The translations under genes were made by a program, and so were the position numbers. From Lineus longissimus (lineage: Eukaryota; Nemertea; Pilidiophora; Heteronemertea; Lineidae), in assembly GCF_910592395.1 (NCBI RefSeq), contig NC_088326.1, positions 1,989,001-2,053,000 on the forward strand: DNA of 64,000 nucleotides, given 5' to 3'. Positions 34,324-47,514 of this stretch are shown here, in pieces (within the stretch, counting starts at the first letter, position 1; each line of letters starts with the position of its first letter). The notes under the pieces are model-generated. The model saw nothing but the letters and a program-made list of their open reading frames with translations. It was not told where the DNA came from and did not search any database.

Positions 34324-37300
34324 CTGACAAATTCCTCTCCTTCCTCAAGCGTCTCGGGAAGGTCCTTGTTCCACGTCTCCGGCAAATACAAGGCCAAAAG
34401 CCCGCCGGCCACAGCAAACGTTCCGAATATGACTGTCGGCAGAGGGACCCAGTATTTTGACTGAATAAATGAAGAAAATCTGCAGCTAGCGTTATAGATT
34501 CTTAATTTCAAAAGCCGCCCTTCAAAGACGTTCTCCGTCATTGGGTCATGGTTTCAGAACTTTTCTCGAGTAAGTAAGTAACTGGTTTTGTATCGAGGAG
34601 CTCGAGTGAGAACATATAAAAATGTGAGTGCACAAATAAGTGGTATTGATTTGATAACTTACAACCGAATTCATCAAATTTCGATTTTCAAAATCGATCA
34701 GTTGAAGCGAGGTACTATGGTATCATCCGGGATTCTCTCAACTTACCAGAAGGGCCACTTGCGGCGCCACAAGTCCTCCGATCCTAGCGTGCATAGATCC
34801 AGTGCCCACGCCTACATTCCTGACCACGGTTGGGAATAGTTCTGAACTGTAGAGGAAGATGATGGCAAACGATGAGGCGATTCCAAACTTGCCTAGGATT
34901 GCCATGGTGACCAGAGCTGGTGCGAGAGCTTAAAAGAAATGTCAATTTGAAGGTATACTTAGGATACTCTTGATACTTGATATACCACTAGTCCTGATAA
35001 AAAACACGTTATTTCTAAGTCGTTATTATCTATTTTGTTTCCTAATTTCATCATCATAAGAGAATCAACCACTGCTGGGCTATTTGCGGAGTTGTAACCT
35101 GCATGAGGGAATAGTTATTTTCTGAGGGGGCGGCGATATGAGCCGGTCAGGTGAGAATGTTGAGGGTCCAGAGATAGATGACTATAGATAGAAACCATCT
35201 TCTCACCTGGGTCATAAAGAAATGGGGAACACAAGAGGCACGCCACGCCCGCCACGATCATCGTGAACGAAAGTGGGCGCCGCCTCCCCCACTTTCCCAG
35301 CAGGACGACAGTCATAAAATAGGACAGAAGCTCCACGGAGGCGATCACGAACGTGCTGATGTAGAGATTGCCTCCCATAAGGTTTCGTGAGAAGGAGACG
35401 CCGTAGTAAACAAGACTGTTGACGAACCTAAAAGCAAGAAATGAACATTATTCAAAAAGTAGGGGCAAATGTTTTCCAAATTGGATGGAAGTTATGGTTT
35501 ACAGAATGATCAATGTGATGATGCAAATGGATACATGTATATTTATGGATAGGGCTAAAAACTAACCAATTAAAGAAGACGATGAGGGATTTCTTCCGGA
35601 GCAGGGGGAAGCTGAGGAGGTCAATGATGCTGCCATGTTTGTCCTTGACCTCGTGACCTGTGCTGCCCTCTTCCGTCGTCTTTTCATCCTGAAAGATGGA
35701 AATGCAAATTTCTATGAGATAACAAGAAACCAGGCTGGCATGATGGACTCCTTGAACCCCATAACCAGCCTGTGCCGGTATGCTCGGGCTCTATGAACTT
35801 GTTTTAAACTTGGATAGAATTAATCCTGATTTTCAGTTTGATAAATAATTGACACTTTCTGCTTTCAATAAACATCAGGAAAAGGTAATCACTCTGCGTC
35901 GCTACCCATCTAGATGCAAACTTTGGCAAGGCCACGGTCTTTGCAAGAACTTTACCACTGTGTGACATAGTCTATCTATACAATCATGTACAAAACTCGA
36001 TGTCTAAGGGACACATGTAGGCTACCATGGAAGTAGGAAATACACTATCAAAGTCATGTCTGCAAAAGTTTGATCCCTTGCCATTTATCAATACCGGAAA
36101 ACACTCAATGTAACCAAAAGATAAAAAAGTTGGGAGAAAAAAACTAACTTTTTCTACTATCTCTTTGTCGAAGAACGTCTTCTCCAACTCCGGCTCCCCG
36201 TTGCTCTGCGCCATTTTGTTCAAGATCTCCAGCGCTTTGTCGTAGCGTCTCTCCGAGATCAGCCAACGAGGGGACTCCGGAACCAACCTGGAAATCAAAT
36301 GTTAAAATTACATGAAGTTGTTAAAGGAATAGGCAGTTAATAAATTACTCATAGGTTGTGCATAACGCCCCGCGCTAACGAGCGATTAAAATCGCTGCGA
36401 CCAGCGTTAAAATCGCTACTACTACTGTGGGTAGGTTTCCACTGATATGGCACTACCCGCCCCCTATCCCTACCCCCCCCCCCCCAGATCATTGGTACTT
36501 ACCACCAATACGAGATCATTGGAAAGATGGGAGCTAGCATCGTAATCTGCAGCCACCGATAATCGCGAATGAAGTAGGCCAATAGGGGGAGTAACATGTA
36601 CCCTGCAGCGAAGAAGCCCTGGCAGAAGATACTGCATGTCATGCGAGACTTTGGGCCAACAATCTCCACAACTGAAAGAAAAATGGGAAGGTCAACTTCT
36701 TTCCTAGCTGATTTCACGACGTGTATTACGGTGGATCCTTCAGGAAAGCTACTTTAATGCAGGTTCTTTTGAATGAAGGTCGACTTGTATCGTCAAAACA
36801 AAACGTTTTAAAGATCATTCGGAAGAAAGTGTGCTTCATTGCCTTTGATCTTAAAATCATTATATACACAACAGAGATGATGGATTGTTACACGAGTGCG
36901 ACACCCTTGCGAGAGATACCCAATTTCTCGGCGCAACGTCTGACACAGTCATGTGCGGAGACTTACAGTGTGCAGAATTTTTTGGAAGAAAGCGCTGTTG
37001 ATATAGAAGAAAAGGACTATGTTTGGAAAAAGGTCTGCTATATTTTTTCAGGGTTGGGCAGTTATATCACAATTACTGATTCTCATATTCTTCTTACTTA
37101 CCGATAACGAATGCAGTTGTGGCAGCACCGGCAACAGCGGTAGCGAGAAGAAACCGGAAGATGACAAAGACGGCGTAGTTCGGGACAAAGGCTGCCGCGA
37201 AGCCGAAGATTGCTTGGAGAATGATGCTCACGAAGAGAGTCAAACGACGGCCATATCTGGGAAACAGAATATATTAGGAAAAGGTGTAAGTGTTTGGTTT

Positions 37301-38191
37301 TGCATTAAAACTCTGCAACACAAAGTATTGCTTTTGCACCAGTTTCCCATTTAGTTAAGAAATGGCCATTTCGGACAAAATTTCCAGTCACTGAATTCAA
37401 TTACAAATTCTATGATTTTAACGAAGGCCGTAGGCATTTGAAAGTGTCTCCTACCTATCAGACATATAACCAAATGCCACGCTTCCGGTCATAAAACCCG
37501 CCATGTATATAGTCGTTACCAGGGCTACCATCCAGTCACGCCCACACACCAAATCAAACTGAAAAATATATCGTTAACAAAACAGTCGTAGCTCAGAAAA
37601 CTTCGATTGGTGCGAAATGAAAACTTCTCTGCCGGGCTTTTTCTTTTCTCGACATAATGAGTGAAGCTTTGTAGGCCTGGTCGTAACTCCTTTTTGCGAA
37701 ATCCCAAAAGCTGTTAGGCTACCAATTTGATGCCAGTCTTCTACAGGTATCTTTAAAAATGACATATCGGGGAACGCCATCTGACTTACCTGACTTGCAA
37801 TGGTGCTTGTATACTGCTTCCGGTCAAAGTCGTATCCATGGCGACACGCAACTCTCTTCGTTCCAGCAGGAGTCATCACAGTCCTATTCCACTTTTTATA
37901 CGCATCCGCATCATATTTTCCAAAGTTTATATCGAACTGGCTACACTGTTCGTAAACAATTTTCCTTTCGTAATTCACTGTCTCGGGTATTGCAATGTAC
38001 CTCTGTTGATCGGCGGACATGTTTTGTAACTCGGGCACGTGACACCAATGGCGGTGGTCGCCTCCACCAATGAAAACCATGCAGAGGTTTTGAAATCCTG
38101 GAAATATCGCCATCACTCCAAGAAGCAAGTACTGTATCTTTTGGTACTTTCCCCATCCTCCGACCTTCAGCAAGATTTCGTCAAAATGCAT
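34324..38191 (-). CDS. SLC22-family organic cation/carnitine-type transporter, copy 1
   Basis: Nine minus-strand exons (37790-38191, 37455-37558, 37102-37256, 36503-36671, 36149-36287, 35567-35688, 35207-35427, 34747-34928, 34324-34460) join in phase to about 543 residues, near full family length of about 550. Hallmarks are the N-terminal helix after MHFDEILLKVGGWGKYQ, a large Cys-containing extracellular loop with NMS and NRT glycosylation sites, and FDLVCGRDW. The MFS signature SDRYGRR follows helix 2. PESPRWLISERRYDKA follows helix 6, GKWGRRRP follows helix 8, and LPETWNKDLPETLEEGEEF lies after helix 12. It should be a 12-helix plasma-membrane carrier for organic ions; the substrate cannot be told. 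The final donor at 34324 has no assigned partner exon; without splicing the frame stops at once (FVR then TGA). Confidence 0.9.
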
Positions 38192-38915
38192 CTTGATTAC
38201 GCTCTAGCCTTGATGCTGTGATTTTCCGAATGAAATATCTGGAAATAAGTAAAATATATTCATTTAGTCATTTTAGTGCTACAGTTTATTTACAGGTAGT
38301 GAAAAGCTAAGCTTGATGCAGGTCTGCATCAGCTTTAATAGTTAGATGCCAGCTATGGCTTCATGTCAACTTTCTCGCGACCACAGCGTGCTTCAGATGC
38401 AACACCTCCTCAGTTGGCGACATATGGAAAATATCGACCATGGAATAAGGGACTCATCTTGATTTCCGATACTAAGGCCTATTTTGCGATATGCCCTTGC
38501 CACAAGAATACTCGAAACACACCTGGCTGTTTTGTCGACAAGCCATAAGATCGATACAATATCAATATGACTTGCCTCCATTGGGCAAAACATTTCTATC
38601 AAAATGGCTGCCAGTCACAAACATACATGTAAACACTTGTCTACAAAGAAGTAAGGATTCCCTTTGATTCCTCAGAGCGATCTGAACCACGTTTTAAGCT
38701 GGCCTCTAAATATCAATACATAAATCCACCAAGAATTTAGGTTTTGTTCGCCCAAATCTCACCTCCGCTTGAAGAAATTGGTGAACGAGCGATGATTTCC
38801 GGCCAGTACTTGTCACATATGGCTCCCAAATTTTAAAGTCTGTCGTGCTGTGTTCCGGCGATGTTAATTCTTAACTGATAAGTAGATAATCGAGAAGTGA
38901 GAGACAACTTACTAC

Positions 38916-39100
38916 CTTCTTGTGTGCTGTCCAATACTTCTTGGCCTCTCGCAGAAATTGTCAACGGAGTATACCAGCGGGTAGAGGCATTTCCACGCCA
39001 ACATCTCCGAGATTTTATGATTCCATTTGTGTGGTCCAAACTCAAGTATAGTCACGCAAATATCGTCCTCCAGTCATTTGATTGGCTCAATTCAAACGAT
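38916..39100 (-). promoter_or_regulatory. Probable promoter and untranslated first exon of SLC22 copy 1
   Basis: A minus-strand donor (AGAAG|GTAGTAAG) ends a likely 5' UTR exon at 38916. The acceptor TTATTTCCAG at about 38240 leads into the exon with the start codon. Reading through the ATG in this upstream exon ends at a TAG before the main ATG, so it is a uORF at most. An inverted CCAAT box (GATTGGCTC on plus, near 39078) and a TATA-like CATAAAAT lie upstream. Confidence 0.45.
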
Positions 39101-39135
39101 TCAGTTACATCCCATCGTAAAACTCCTAACCATAT

Positions 39136-40212
39136 GTGACCTTGAACAAGTATTAGGCCTTTGGCCTTGGTATCTGAGCCATCAACAACACCGGCAAGCT
39201 GATAAAAAGTGTCCCCGTGTCCCCATTAGCTTTGCCACGCTGGCAAAAGGCTCTTGGAGTCACTTCGTGTCAGGATGGGGAGGATCCAGCAGCTCTTCCT
39301 CTCACGCCCATATTTCAAGATGATTTCGTTATTAAAAGAAGCAAAGTTCAGGAAAATGTTATTTCTATCACAAATATAAAATTGCCTATGAGTAGGGAAA
39401 AGTCCATGCAGTTAGGTAAGTGAGATTTTGGCTATCTTTGGGGATATCTTGTTGCCATTCTGATGCCATTCTTTGTTCTGCGGTCTGCCCCACCCCATAG
39501 TGCATAGGTATTGTGTGCCTATTTAAGCTAGTGTTATTTTGTTGGACTTTTTGTGTCTTGGTATCAAAATGTGAACCATGTTAACGCTTCCAGTGTTCCA
39601 TGTATTGTGTTTAAGGCAATGCGCCACCCAAGCTCTTTTCCAAGTATATTTAGGGTTTTTAGAACCAATGGTTTAGGCCTACTGTATAGCCAGTCAGATG
39701 CTTTCATTTTGTTTCAAACCATTGAGTAAATTGGTTAAGATATATATGTAGGGAAACAAATTAGGAAGATTTGTTAATGGAATATTGATAATAATGCAAG
39801 GTCGTCTTGTTTATTAGTCAATTCGTATTTTTGAGGTTCGTTCAGAACCTGATCAGTTCTGGGCGACCGCCATGTCGTTGGGGGCGTGTAACATGACGTC
39901 ATCACGTTGAACATCCCGTAATCATGTTGGGGCGTTGGGTGGGTGATATGTTATTAAGAGGAGAGTTAGAAATTATTGCCAGCTATTCACATTACTAGAC
40001 ATGATATATTGAAATTGGTCCATTCGTTTATGAACCTTGTTGTTTAATTGCAGGTTGCTAGGACAGCTGATATGAGATGTTTCTCTGCCCTTTTTCTGAC
40101 CCTTTTGTACCACCTTTGTACGAACAGTAGATATAGCATTATATTAAATCTCGGAGTTATATACGAGGATTAAAAACGTTGTCCCTTTATTTGGCCGATG
40201 GAATTGCATCCG
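39136..40212. other. Unique spacer between the two SLC22 duplication units
   Basis: Some 1.08 kb not shared by the two units. No coding frame with splice context is found. Minus-strand AATAAA (TTTATT on plus, near 40191) lies just left of unit 2 and could serve as the polyadenylation signal of copy 2. Nothing else is recognised. Confidence 0.45.
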
Positions 40213-41223
40213 CCAGAAGTCCATGTAATGCCAGCGGGTCAGATATGATCATACGGGCCTGCACCTACAGTAGACTCCACGGAAAAGTCGCAATACGAGC
40301 CCAGGTGATCATCCGATTGCCGTCCTTTCAGCTGAGCGAAGACCCTCACAAACAATGACAAAAATACCTCAGCGGATTATTTACAAAAATCTACACTTTT
40401 TTATATTGATTAACGTTGATATGATATACTAAGTATTGCATTTATCACAGCACATACGACTCTACCAATTAACCAAATGAGAAAATGTCGGTCGCAAGTA
40501 AGAAATGGCTACTGATTCCTACGATATCCTATCATGCCAGTGAACGGAGCCCCCAAGTGCTTTCTCCTGATCAAACACAGGACTTCGAGGATGGGAATTC
40601 CCCAGGGACGGTCCGTACGTCCGCTACACCTGGTCTTGTCTTGTTGGTGTAAGTCATCCCCGAGAACGTATAGTCTATATCAGAAAGGGGGAAACTCTAG
40701 CCGACTACCCGTTCGTCTGACAACTTCCATGGGACCAGTCCAGGGTGCTTTCCTTGCACTGATGATGGGCCCGTTCCAAGCCGAAAAATGTCGGGCCGAT
40801 TTTCTATCCTCTCACACAATATAAAGACGATCACAGCTATTCTCATTTTGGTACTAAGTTGGATGACTCTGTCAATGAGATCTGGTCACCTTCTTTCTTT
40901 CTCAGTTCACTATTCCTACAAAGATAATAGCAACCTTCTTCTATTACAATTTAAAGAATTAATTGATATCCCTGTCTCAAAGTAACGCTGACACTGAATC
41001 GTCATATACCGCATGGTTCGAACGATCTTGGCGGTGGTCCATGCGTGCACGCGCTGTCTTTTGGCGGTTCAAGGGAAAACCATAGATTTGCAGAATGTTC
41101 TGTAGGTACGTTTCAGTATAGCTGTTGCTGAGGCAAACTCGTATATACACTACTTGGATCCCAGACTGCATAAAGGCTAACCAATCTCATAAATTTAACA
41201 TATCGAAATGCTGTTAATCTCAC

Positions 41224-44200
41224 CTGACAAATTCCTCTCCTTCCTCAAGCGTCTCGGGAAGGTCCTTGTTCCACGTCTCTGGCAAATACAAGGCCAAAAG
41301 CCCGCCGGCCACAGCAAACGTTCCGAATATGACTGTCGGCAGAGGGACCCAGTATTTTGACTGAAGAAATGAAGAAAATCTGCAGCTAGCGTCATAGATT
41401 CTTAATTTCAAGAGCCGCCCTTCAAAGACGTTCTCCGTCATTGGGTAGGCCTAATGGTTTCAGAACTTTTCTCGAGTACTAAGTAACTGGTTTTGTATCG
41501 AGGAGCTCGAGTGAGAACATATAAAAATGTGTGTGCACAAATATACAGTGAAGTCAGCGGTCAGAGCGGAGGCCAAAGTTAACAAGGAAACTATACGGTG
41601 AAGCGGTATTGATTTGATAACTTACAACCGAATTCATCAAATTTCGATTTTCAAAATCGATCAGTTGAAGCGAGGTACTATGGTATCATCCGGGATTCTC
41701 TCAACTTACCAGAAGGGCCACTTGCGGCGCCACAAGTCCTCCGATCCTAGCGTGCATAGATCCAGTGCCCACGCCTACATTTCTGACCACGGTTGGGAAT
41801 AGTTCTGAACTGTAGAGGAAGATGATGGCAAACGATGAGGCGATTCCAAACTTGCCTAGGATTGCCATGGTGACCAGAGCTGGTGCGAGAGCTTAAAAGA
41901 AATGTCAATTTGAAGGTATACTTAGGATACTCTTGATACTTGATATACCACTAGTCCTGATAAAAAACACGTTATTTCTAAGTCGTTATTATCTATTTTG
42001 TTTCCTAATTTCATCATCATAAGAGAATCAACCACTGCTGGGCTATTTGCGGAGTTGTAACCTGCATGAGGGAATAGTTATTTTCTGAGGGGGCGGCGAT
42101 ATGACCCGGTCAGGTGAGAATGTTGAGGGTCCAGAGATAGATGACTATAGATGGAAACCATCTTCTCACCTGGGTCATAAAGAAATGGGGAACACAAGAA
42201 GCACGCCACGCCCGCCACGATCATCGTGAACGAAAGTGGGCGCCGCCTCCCCCACTTTCCCAGCAGGACGACAGTCATAAAATAGGACGGAAGCTCCACG
42301 GAGGCGATCGCGAACGTACTGATGTAGAGATTGCCTCCCATAAGGTTTCGAGAGAAGGAGACGCCGTAGTAAACAAGACTGTTGACGAACCTAAAAGCAA
42401 GAAATGAACATTATTCAAAAAGTAGGGGCAAATGTTTTCCAAATTGGATTGAAGTTATGGTTTACAGAATGATCAATGTGATGATGCAAATTGATACATG
42501 TATATTTATGGATAGGGCTAAAAACTAACCAATTAAAGAAGACGATGAGAGATTTCTTCCGGAGCAGGGGGAAGCTGAGGAGGTCAATGATGCTGCCATG
42601 TTTGTCCTTGACCTCGTGACCTGTGCTGCCCTCTTCCGTCGTCTTTTCATCCTGAAAGATGGAAATGCAAATTTCTATGAGATAACAAGAAACCAGGCTG
42701 GCATGATGGACTCTTTGAACCCCATAACCAGCCTGTGCCGGTATGCTCGGGCTCTATGAACTTGTTTTAAACTTTGATAGAATTAATCCTGATTTTCAGT
42801 TTGATAAATAATTGACACTTTCTGCTTTCAGTAAACATCAGGGAAAGGTAATCACTCTGCGTCGCTACCCATCTAGATGCAAACTTTTGCAAGGCCACGG
42901 TCTTTGCAAGAACTTTACCACTGTGTGACATAGTCTATCTATACAAACATGTACAAAACTCGATTTCTAACGGACACGTAGGCTACCATGGACGTAGGAA
43001 AGACACTATCAAAGTCATGTCTGCAAAGGTTTGATCCTTTGCCATTTATCAATACCGGAAAACACTCAATGTAACCAAGAGATAAAAAAGTTTGGAGAAA
43101 AAAACTAACTTTTTCTACTATCTCCTTGTCGAAGAACGTCTTCTCCAACTCCGGCTCCCCGTTGCTCTGCGCCATTTTGTTCAAGATCTCTAGCGCTTTG
43201 TCGTAGCGTCTCTCCGAGATCAGCCAACGAGGGGACTCCGGAACCAACCTGGAAATCAAATGTTAAAATTACATGAAGTTGTTAAAGGAATAGGCAGTTA
43301 ATAAATTACTCATAGGTTGTGCATAACGCCCCGCGCGAACGAGCGATTAAAATCGCTGCGACCAGCGTTAAAATCGCTACTACTGCTGTGGGTAGGTTTC
43401 CACTGATATGGCACTACCCGCCCCCTACCCCCCCCCCCCCCCCCCCCCAGATCATTGGTACTTACCACCAATACGAGATGGTTGGAAAGATGGGAGCTAG
43501 CATCGTAATCTGCAGCCACCGATAATCGCGAATGAAGTAGGCCAATAGGGGGAGTAACATGTACCCTGCAGCGAAGAAGCCCTGGTAGAAGATACTGCAT
43601 GTAATGCGAGACTTTGGGCCAACAATCTCCACAACTGAAAGAAAAATGGGAAAGTCAACTTCTTTCCTAGCTGATTTCACGACGTGTATAACGGTGGATC
43701 CTTCAGGAAAGCTACTTTAATGCAGGTTCTTTTGAATGAAGGTCGACTTGTATCGTCAAAACAAAACGTTTTAAAGATCATACGGAAGAAAGTGTGCTTC
43801 ATTGCCTTTGATCTTAAAATCATTATATACACAACAGAGATGATGGATTGTTACACGAGTGCGACACCCTTGCGAGAGATACCCAATTTCTCGGCGCAAC
43901 GTCTGACACAGTCATGTGCGGAGACTTACAGTGTGCAGAATTTTTTGGAAGAAAGCGCTGTTGATATGGAAGAAAAGGACTATGTTTGGAAAAAGTTCAG
44001 AGTTGGGCAGTTATATCACAATTACTGATTCTCATATTGTTCTTACTTACCGATAACGAATGCAGTTGTGAAAGCACCGGCTACAGCGGTAGCGAAAAGA
44101 AACCGGAAGATGACAAAGACGGCGTAGTTCGGGACAAAGGCTGCCGCGAAGCCGAAGATTGCTTGGAGAATGATGCTCACGAAGAGAGTCAAACGACGGC

Positions 44201-45140
44201 CATATCTGGGAAACAGAATATATTAGGAAAAAGTGTAAGTGTTTGGTTTTGCATTAAAACTCTGCAACACAAAGTATTGCTTTTGCACCAGTTTCCCATT
44301 TAGTTAAGAAATGGCCATTTCGGACAAAATTTCCAGTCACTGAATTCAATTACAAATTCTATGATTTTAACGAAGGCCGTAGGCATTTGAAAGTGTCTCC
44401 TACCTATCAGACATATAACCAAATGCCACACATCCGGTCATAAAACCCGCCATGTATATAGTCGTTGCCAGGGCTACCATCCAGTCACGCCCACACACCA
44501 AATCAAACTGAAAAATATATCGTTAACAAAACAGTCGTAGCTCAGAAAACTTCGATTGGTGCGAAATGAAAACTTCTCTGCCGGGCTTTTTCTTTTCTCG
44601 ACATCATGACTGTAGCTTTGTAGGCCTGGTCGTAACTCCTTTTTGCGAAATCCCAAAAGCTGTTAGGCTACCAATATGATACCAGGCTTCTACAGGTATC
44701 TTTAAAAATGACATATCGGGGAACGCCATCTGACTTACCTGACTTGCAATGGTGCTTGTATACTGCTCCCGGTCAAAGTCGTATCCATGGCGACACACAA
44801 CTCTCTTCGTTCCAGCAGGAGTCATCACAGTCCTATTCCACTTTTTATACGCATCCGCATCATATTTTCCAAAGTTTATATCGAACTGGCTACACTGTTC
44901 GTAAACAATTTCCCTTTCGTAATTCACTGTCTCGGGTATTGCAATGTACCTCTGTTGATCAGCGGACATGTTTTGTAACTCGGGCACGTGACACCAATGG
45001 CGGTGGTCGCCTCCACCAATGAAAACCATGCAGAGGTTTTGAAATCCTGGAAATATCGCCATCACTCCGAGAAGCAAGTATTGTATCTTTTGGTACTTCC
45101 CCCATCCTCCGACCTTCAGCAAGATTTCGTCAAAATGCAT
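41224..45140 (-). CDS. SLC22-family organic cation/carnitine-type transporter, copy 2
   Basis: The exons match copy 1 one for one with equal lengths: 44739-45140, 44404-44507, 44051-44205, 43466-43634, 43110-43248, 42530-42651, 42170-42390, 41710-41891 and 41224-41360. The joined frame has no stop for about 543 residues, and all family signatures (SDRYGRR, PESPRWLISERR, GKWGRRRP, LPETW) are kept. Differences from copy 1 are few and scattered. Examples are YERE for YERK, TGCVAFG for TGSVAFG, GAFTTAF for GAATTAF, RITCSIFY for RMTCSIFC, and FAIASVELPSYF for FVIASVELLSYF. Several fall in predicted membrane helices and could change substrate range. Intact frames and splice sites argue against a pseudogene. 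As in copy 1, the terminal exon after the 41224 donor is unresolved. Confidence 0.9.
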
Positions 45141-45676
45141 CTTGATTACGCTCTAGCCTTGATGCTGTGATTTTCCGAATGGAATATCTGGAAATAAGGA
45201 AATATAGTCCTTTAGTCATGTTAGTGCTACAGTTTTTTTACAGGTAGTGAAAAGCTAAGCTTGATGCAGGTCCGCATCAGCTATAATAGTTAGATGCCAG
45301 CTATGGCTTCATGCCAACTTCTCTCGCGACCACAGCGTGCTTCAGACATGCAACACCTCCTCAGTTGGCGACATATGGAAAATATCGACCATGGAATAAG
45401 GGACTCGTCTTGATTTCCGATACTTAAGGCCTATTTTGCGATATGCCCATGTCACAAGAATACTCGAAACACACCTGGCTGTTTTGTCGACAAGCCATAA
45501 GATCGATACAATATGACTTGCCTCCATATATGGGGCAGAACATTCCTATCAAAATGGCTGCCGGTCACAAACATACATGTAAACACTTGTCTACAAAGAA
45601 GTAAGGATTCCCTTTGATTCCTCAGAGCGATTTGAACCACGTTTTAACTGTTTAAGCTGGCCTCTAAATATCAATC

Positions 45677-45802
45677 CTGGCCCGGGCATTATCCCAGTCT
45701 CTCGACAATTAATGACCTTATGCATCATGTCCTGGTGAGATTCTAGTAAATAAATTTTGCAAAGATCTCAATCTTTTTACATTATATCATCAAGAACAAT
45801 AC
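45677..45802. mobile_element. Extra sequence in duplication unit 2 flanked by CAAT
   Basis: Unit 1 reads CTAAATATCAATACATAAATCC at this point (written in pieces: CTAAATATCAAT then ACATAAATCC). Unit 2 has about 125 extra bases between those pieces, ending GAACAAT. CAAT occurs at both edges. This is either a small insertion in unit 2 or a deletion between CAAT repeats in unit 1. No terminal inverted repeat is seen. Confidence 0.45.
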
Positions 45803-46094
45803 ATAAATCCGCCAAGAATTTAGGTTTTGTTCGCCCAAATCTCACCTCCGCTTGAAGAAATTGGTGAACGAGCGATGATTTCCGGCCAGTACTTGTCACA
45901 TATGGCTCCCAAATTTTAAAGTCTGTCGTGCTGTGTTCCGGCGATGTTAATTCTAAACTGATAAAATTAGATAATCGAGAAGTGAGAGACAACTTACTAC
46001 CTTCTTGTGTGCTGTCCAATACTTCTTGGCCTCTCGCAGAAATTGTCAACGGAGTATACCAGCGAGTAGAGGCATTTCCACGCCAGCATCTCCG

Positions 46095-46415
46095 AGATTT
46101 TATGATTCCATTTGTGTGGTCCAAACTCAAGTATAATCACGCAAATATCGTCCTCCAGTCCTTTGATTGGCTCAATTCAAACGATTCCGTTACATCGCAT
46201 TGTAAAACTCCTAACCATATTTCTTTTAAGAGCAGACAAGAACAGACTGGGCATTTATCTCAAGCCAATATCACCGAAATCTTATGATTCCGTATGTAAA
46301 GTGCGGTCCCAACTCAAAACATAGTCACGCAAATATCGTCCTCCAGTGCATTGATTGGCTAAATCAAACGATTCCGTTACGTCTCAGATCATTGTAACAC
46401 TCCCAACCATGCATA
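46095..46415 (-). promoter_or_regulatory. Duplicated promoter-side module upstream of SLC22 copy 2
   Basis: The block at 46095-46220 (TTATGATTCC, CACGCAAATATCGTCCTCCAG, TTGATTGGCT, AACGATTCCGTTAC, TCCTAACCAT in order) recurs in diverged form at 46278-46415. The 58 bp between them is unrelated. Both blocks carry the inverted CCAAT core GATTGGCT. In copy 1 only one such block is present. Confidence 0.7.
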
Positions 46416-47514
46416 GCAAATGAAACCACAGATTTGAATATCAGAAACCTGTGTTTGTCATGCGAGTCAGGTAACCCGTTACGATAAATTAAAACCGCCC
46501 GAGGCTTCTGTCGATCACCAGCTGTGCTTTAAAAACCAGACCTACAGCACAGGCCTATTATGAGATTGAGAGACATGAAGCCTTATTTGCTTTATTGATT
46601 TTTAATGCAATTCGTCATCGTGTATCGCAGAATGCAGAGTGCTCTCATGACAGTGCCTACGACTTGTTGACATCAGGTCAACTCTCTTCATTAGCAACAA
46701 AAGACCACGGTGTCTCCCCCTGACCGGCATGCGACCGGCATATTCTCTCAAGGTCATACTTTGCTGGAAGATGTCAATGCAGCGGTACATGTAAATCCAT
46801 ACCCTGCGGTGTATTTATGCCAATATGGCATCCAGCTGCGGCACTTACAAATATAATCATCATTTCGGTTGCATTTATTCGCCAGTTGTGCTTAAATCAT
46901 TCTCCCTCTATAGTCCAGGGGCTAGCAAAGATTTAATTAGCATCTTGAGTACATCTGAGGTTTGAGGTCAGATATCAGTAGATATATGATGGAGGCCTCC
47001 AAATTTGCAACTCTTAAGTAATGCTTTTGGCTGTCTGGAAGCTGAGCAATGTCAATATATTGAGGGTCAAGGTGTATAGGCAGTGGACCGATTTAAACAC
47101 TCAACAGCTGTCTCCCCTGAACACCGCCTTGGCCGACTGCTGGGCGAATGACAGCGCCACCTCGCGGGGTTTGAGGAGACAACCGGCACCTCCAGTTCGG
47201 TATCTAAAATTTCAATTCTAAAACTCCTCAACTTGATATAGTTTTGGTAAAATTCACCAAGAATCCTGACTGTCCTAAACCCTGTTACTCAAAGTGGAGA
47301 CGCCAAGGTCGCCAACAAGATTTGTATTTTATTTATTTTTATTTAGTATAAAAATGCTCCGAGATATTCTAAATGCCATTTATACCGAACTAAACTCAAC
47401 AGAAGTACAGGTATCAGCGTACAATGTATGACACAACAGTTACATTTGCGGCACACAAAACAATGACGTAAACACTAAAAGCAGTGACGTGTCCAGAAAT
47501 GAGAACATCACCCC
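46416..47514. other. Intergenic region between SLC22 copy 2 and the acidic anchored protein gene
   Basis: No gene-like frame is seen. The stretch is AT-rich with TTTATTTATT runs near 47330, which contain minus-strand AATAAA hexamers that could end the neighbouring minus-strand gene. Confidence 0.4.

Larger units (their letters stand above)
33311..39135. repeat. Segmental tandem duplication, unit 1
   Basis: The 5,825-bp unit begins at CCAGAAGTCCATG (33311) and ends at ACTCCTAACCATAT (39135). The same borders recur at 40213 and 46220. Similarity to unit 2 is very high through exons, introns and flanks alike, with scattered single-base differences and a few indels. Sequence outside these borders is unrelated. 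Confidence 0.93.
40213..46220. repeat. Segmental tandem duplication, unit 2
   Basis: This is a 6,008-bp direct repeat of 33311-39135. It is longer mainly through an extra roughly 55 bp near 41543-41600 and an extra roughly 130 bp near 45677-45802, plus a longer poly-C tract at 43427-43449. Confidence 0.93.

Noticed and set aside
38833..39045. Minus-strand ORF upstream of SLC22 copy 1 as an alternative N-terminus
   Set aside because: Joined to the next exon in phase it meets a TAG before the main ATG; at most a uORF.
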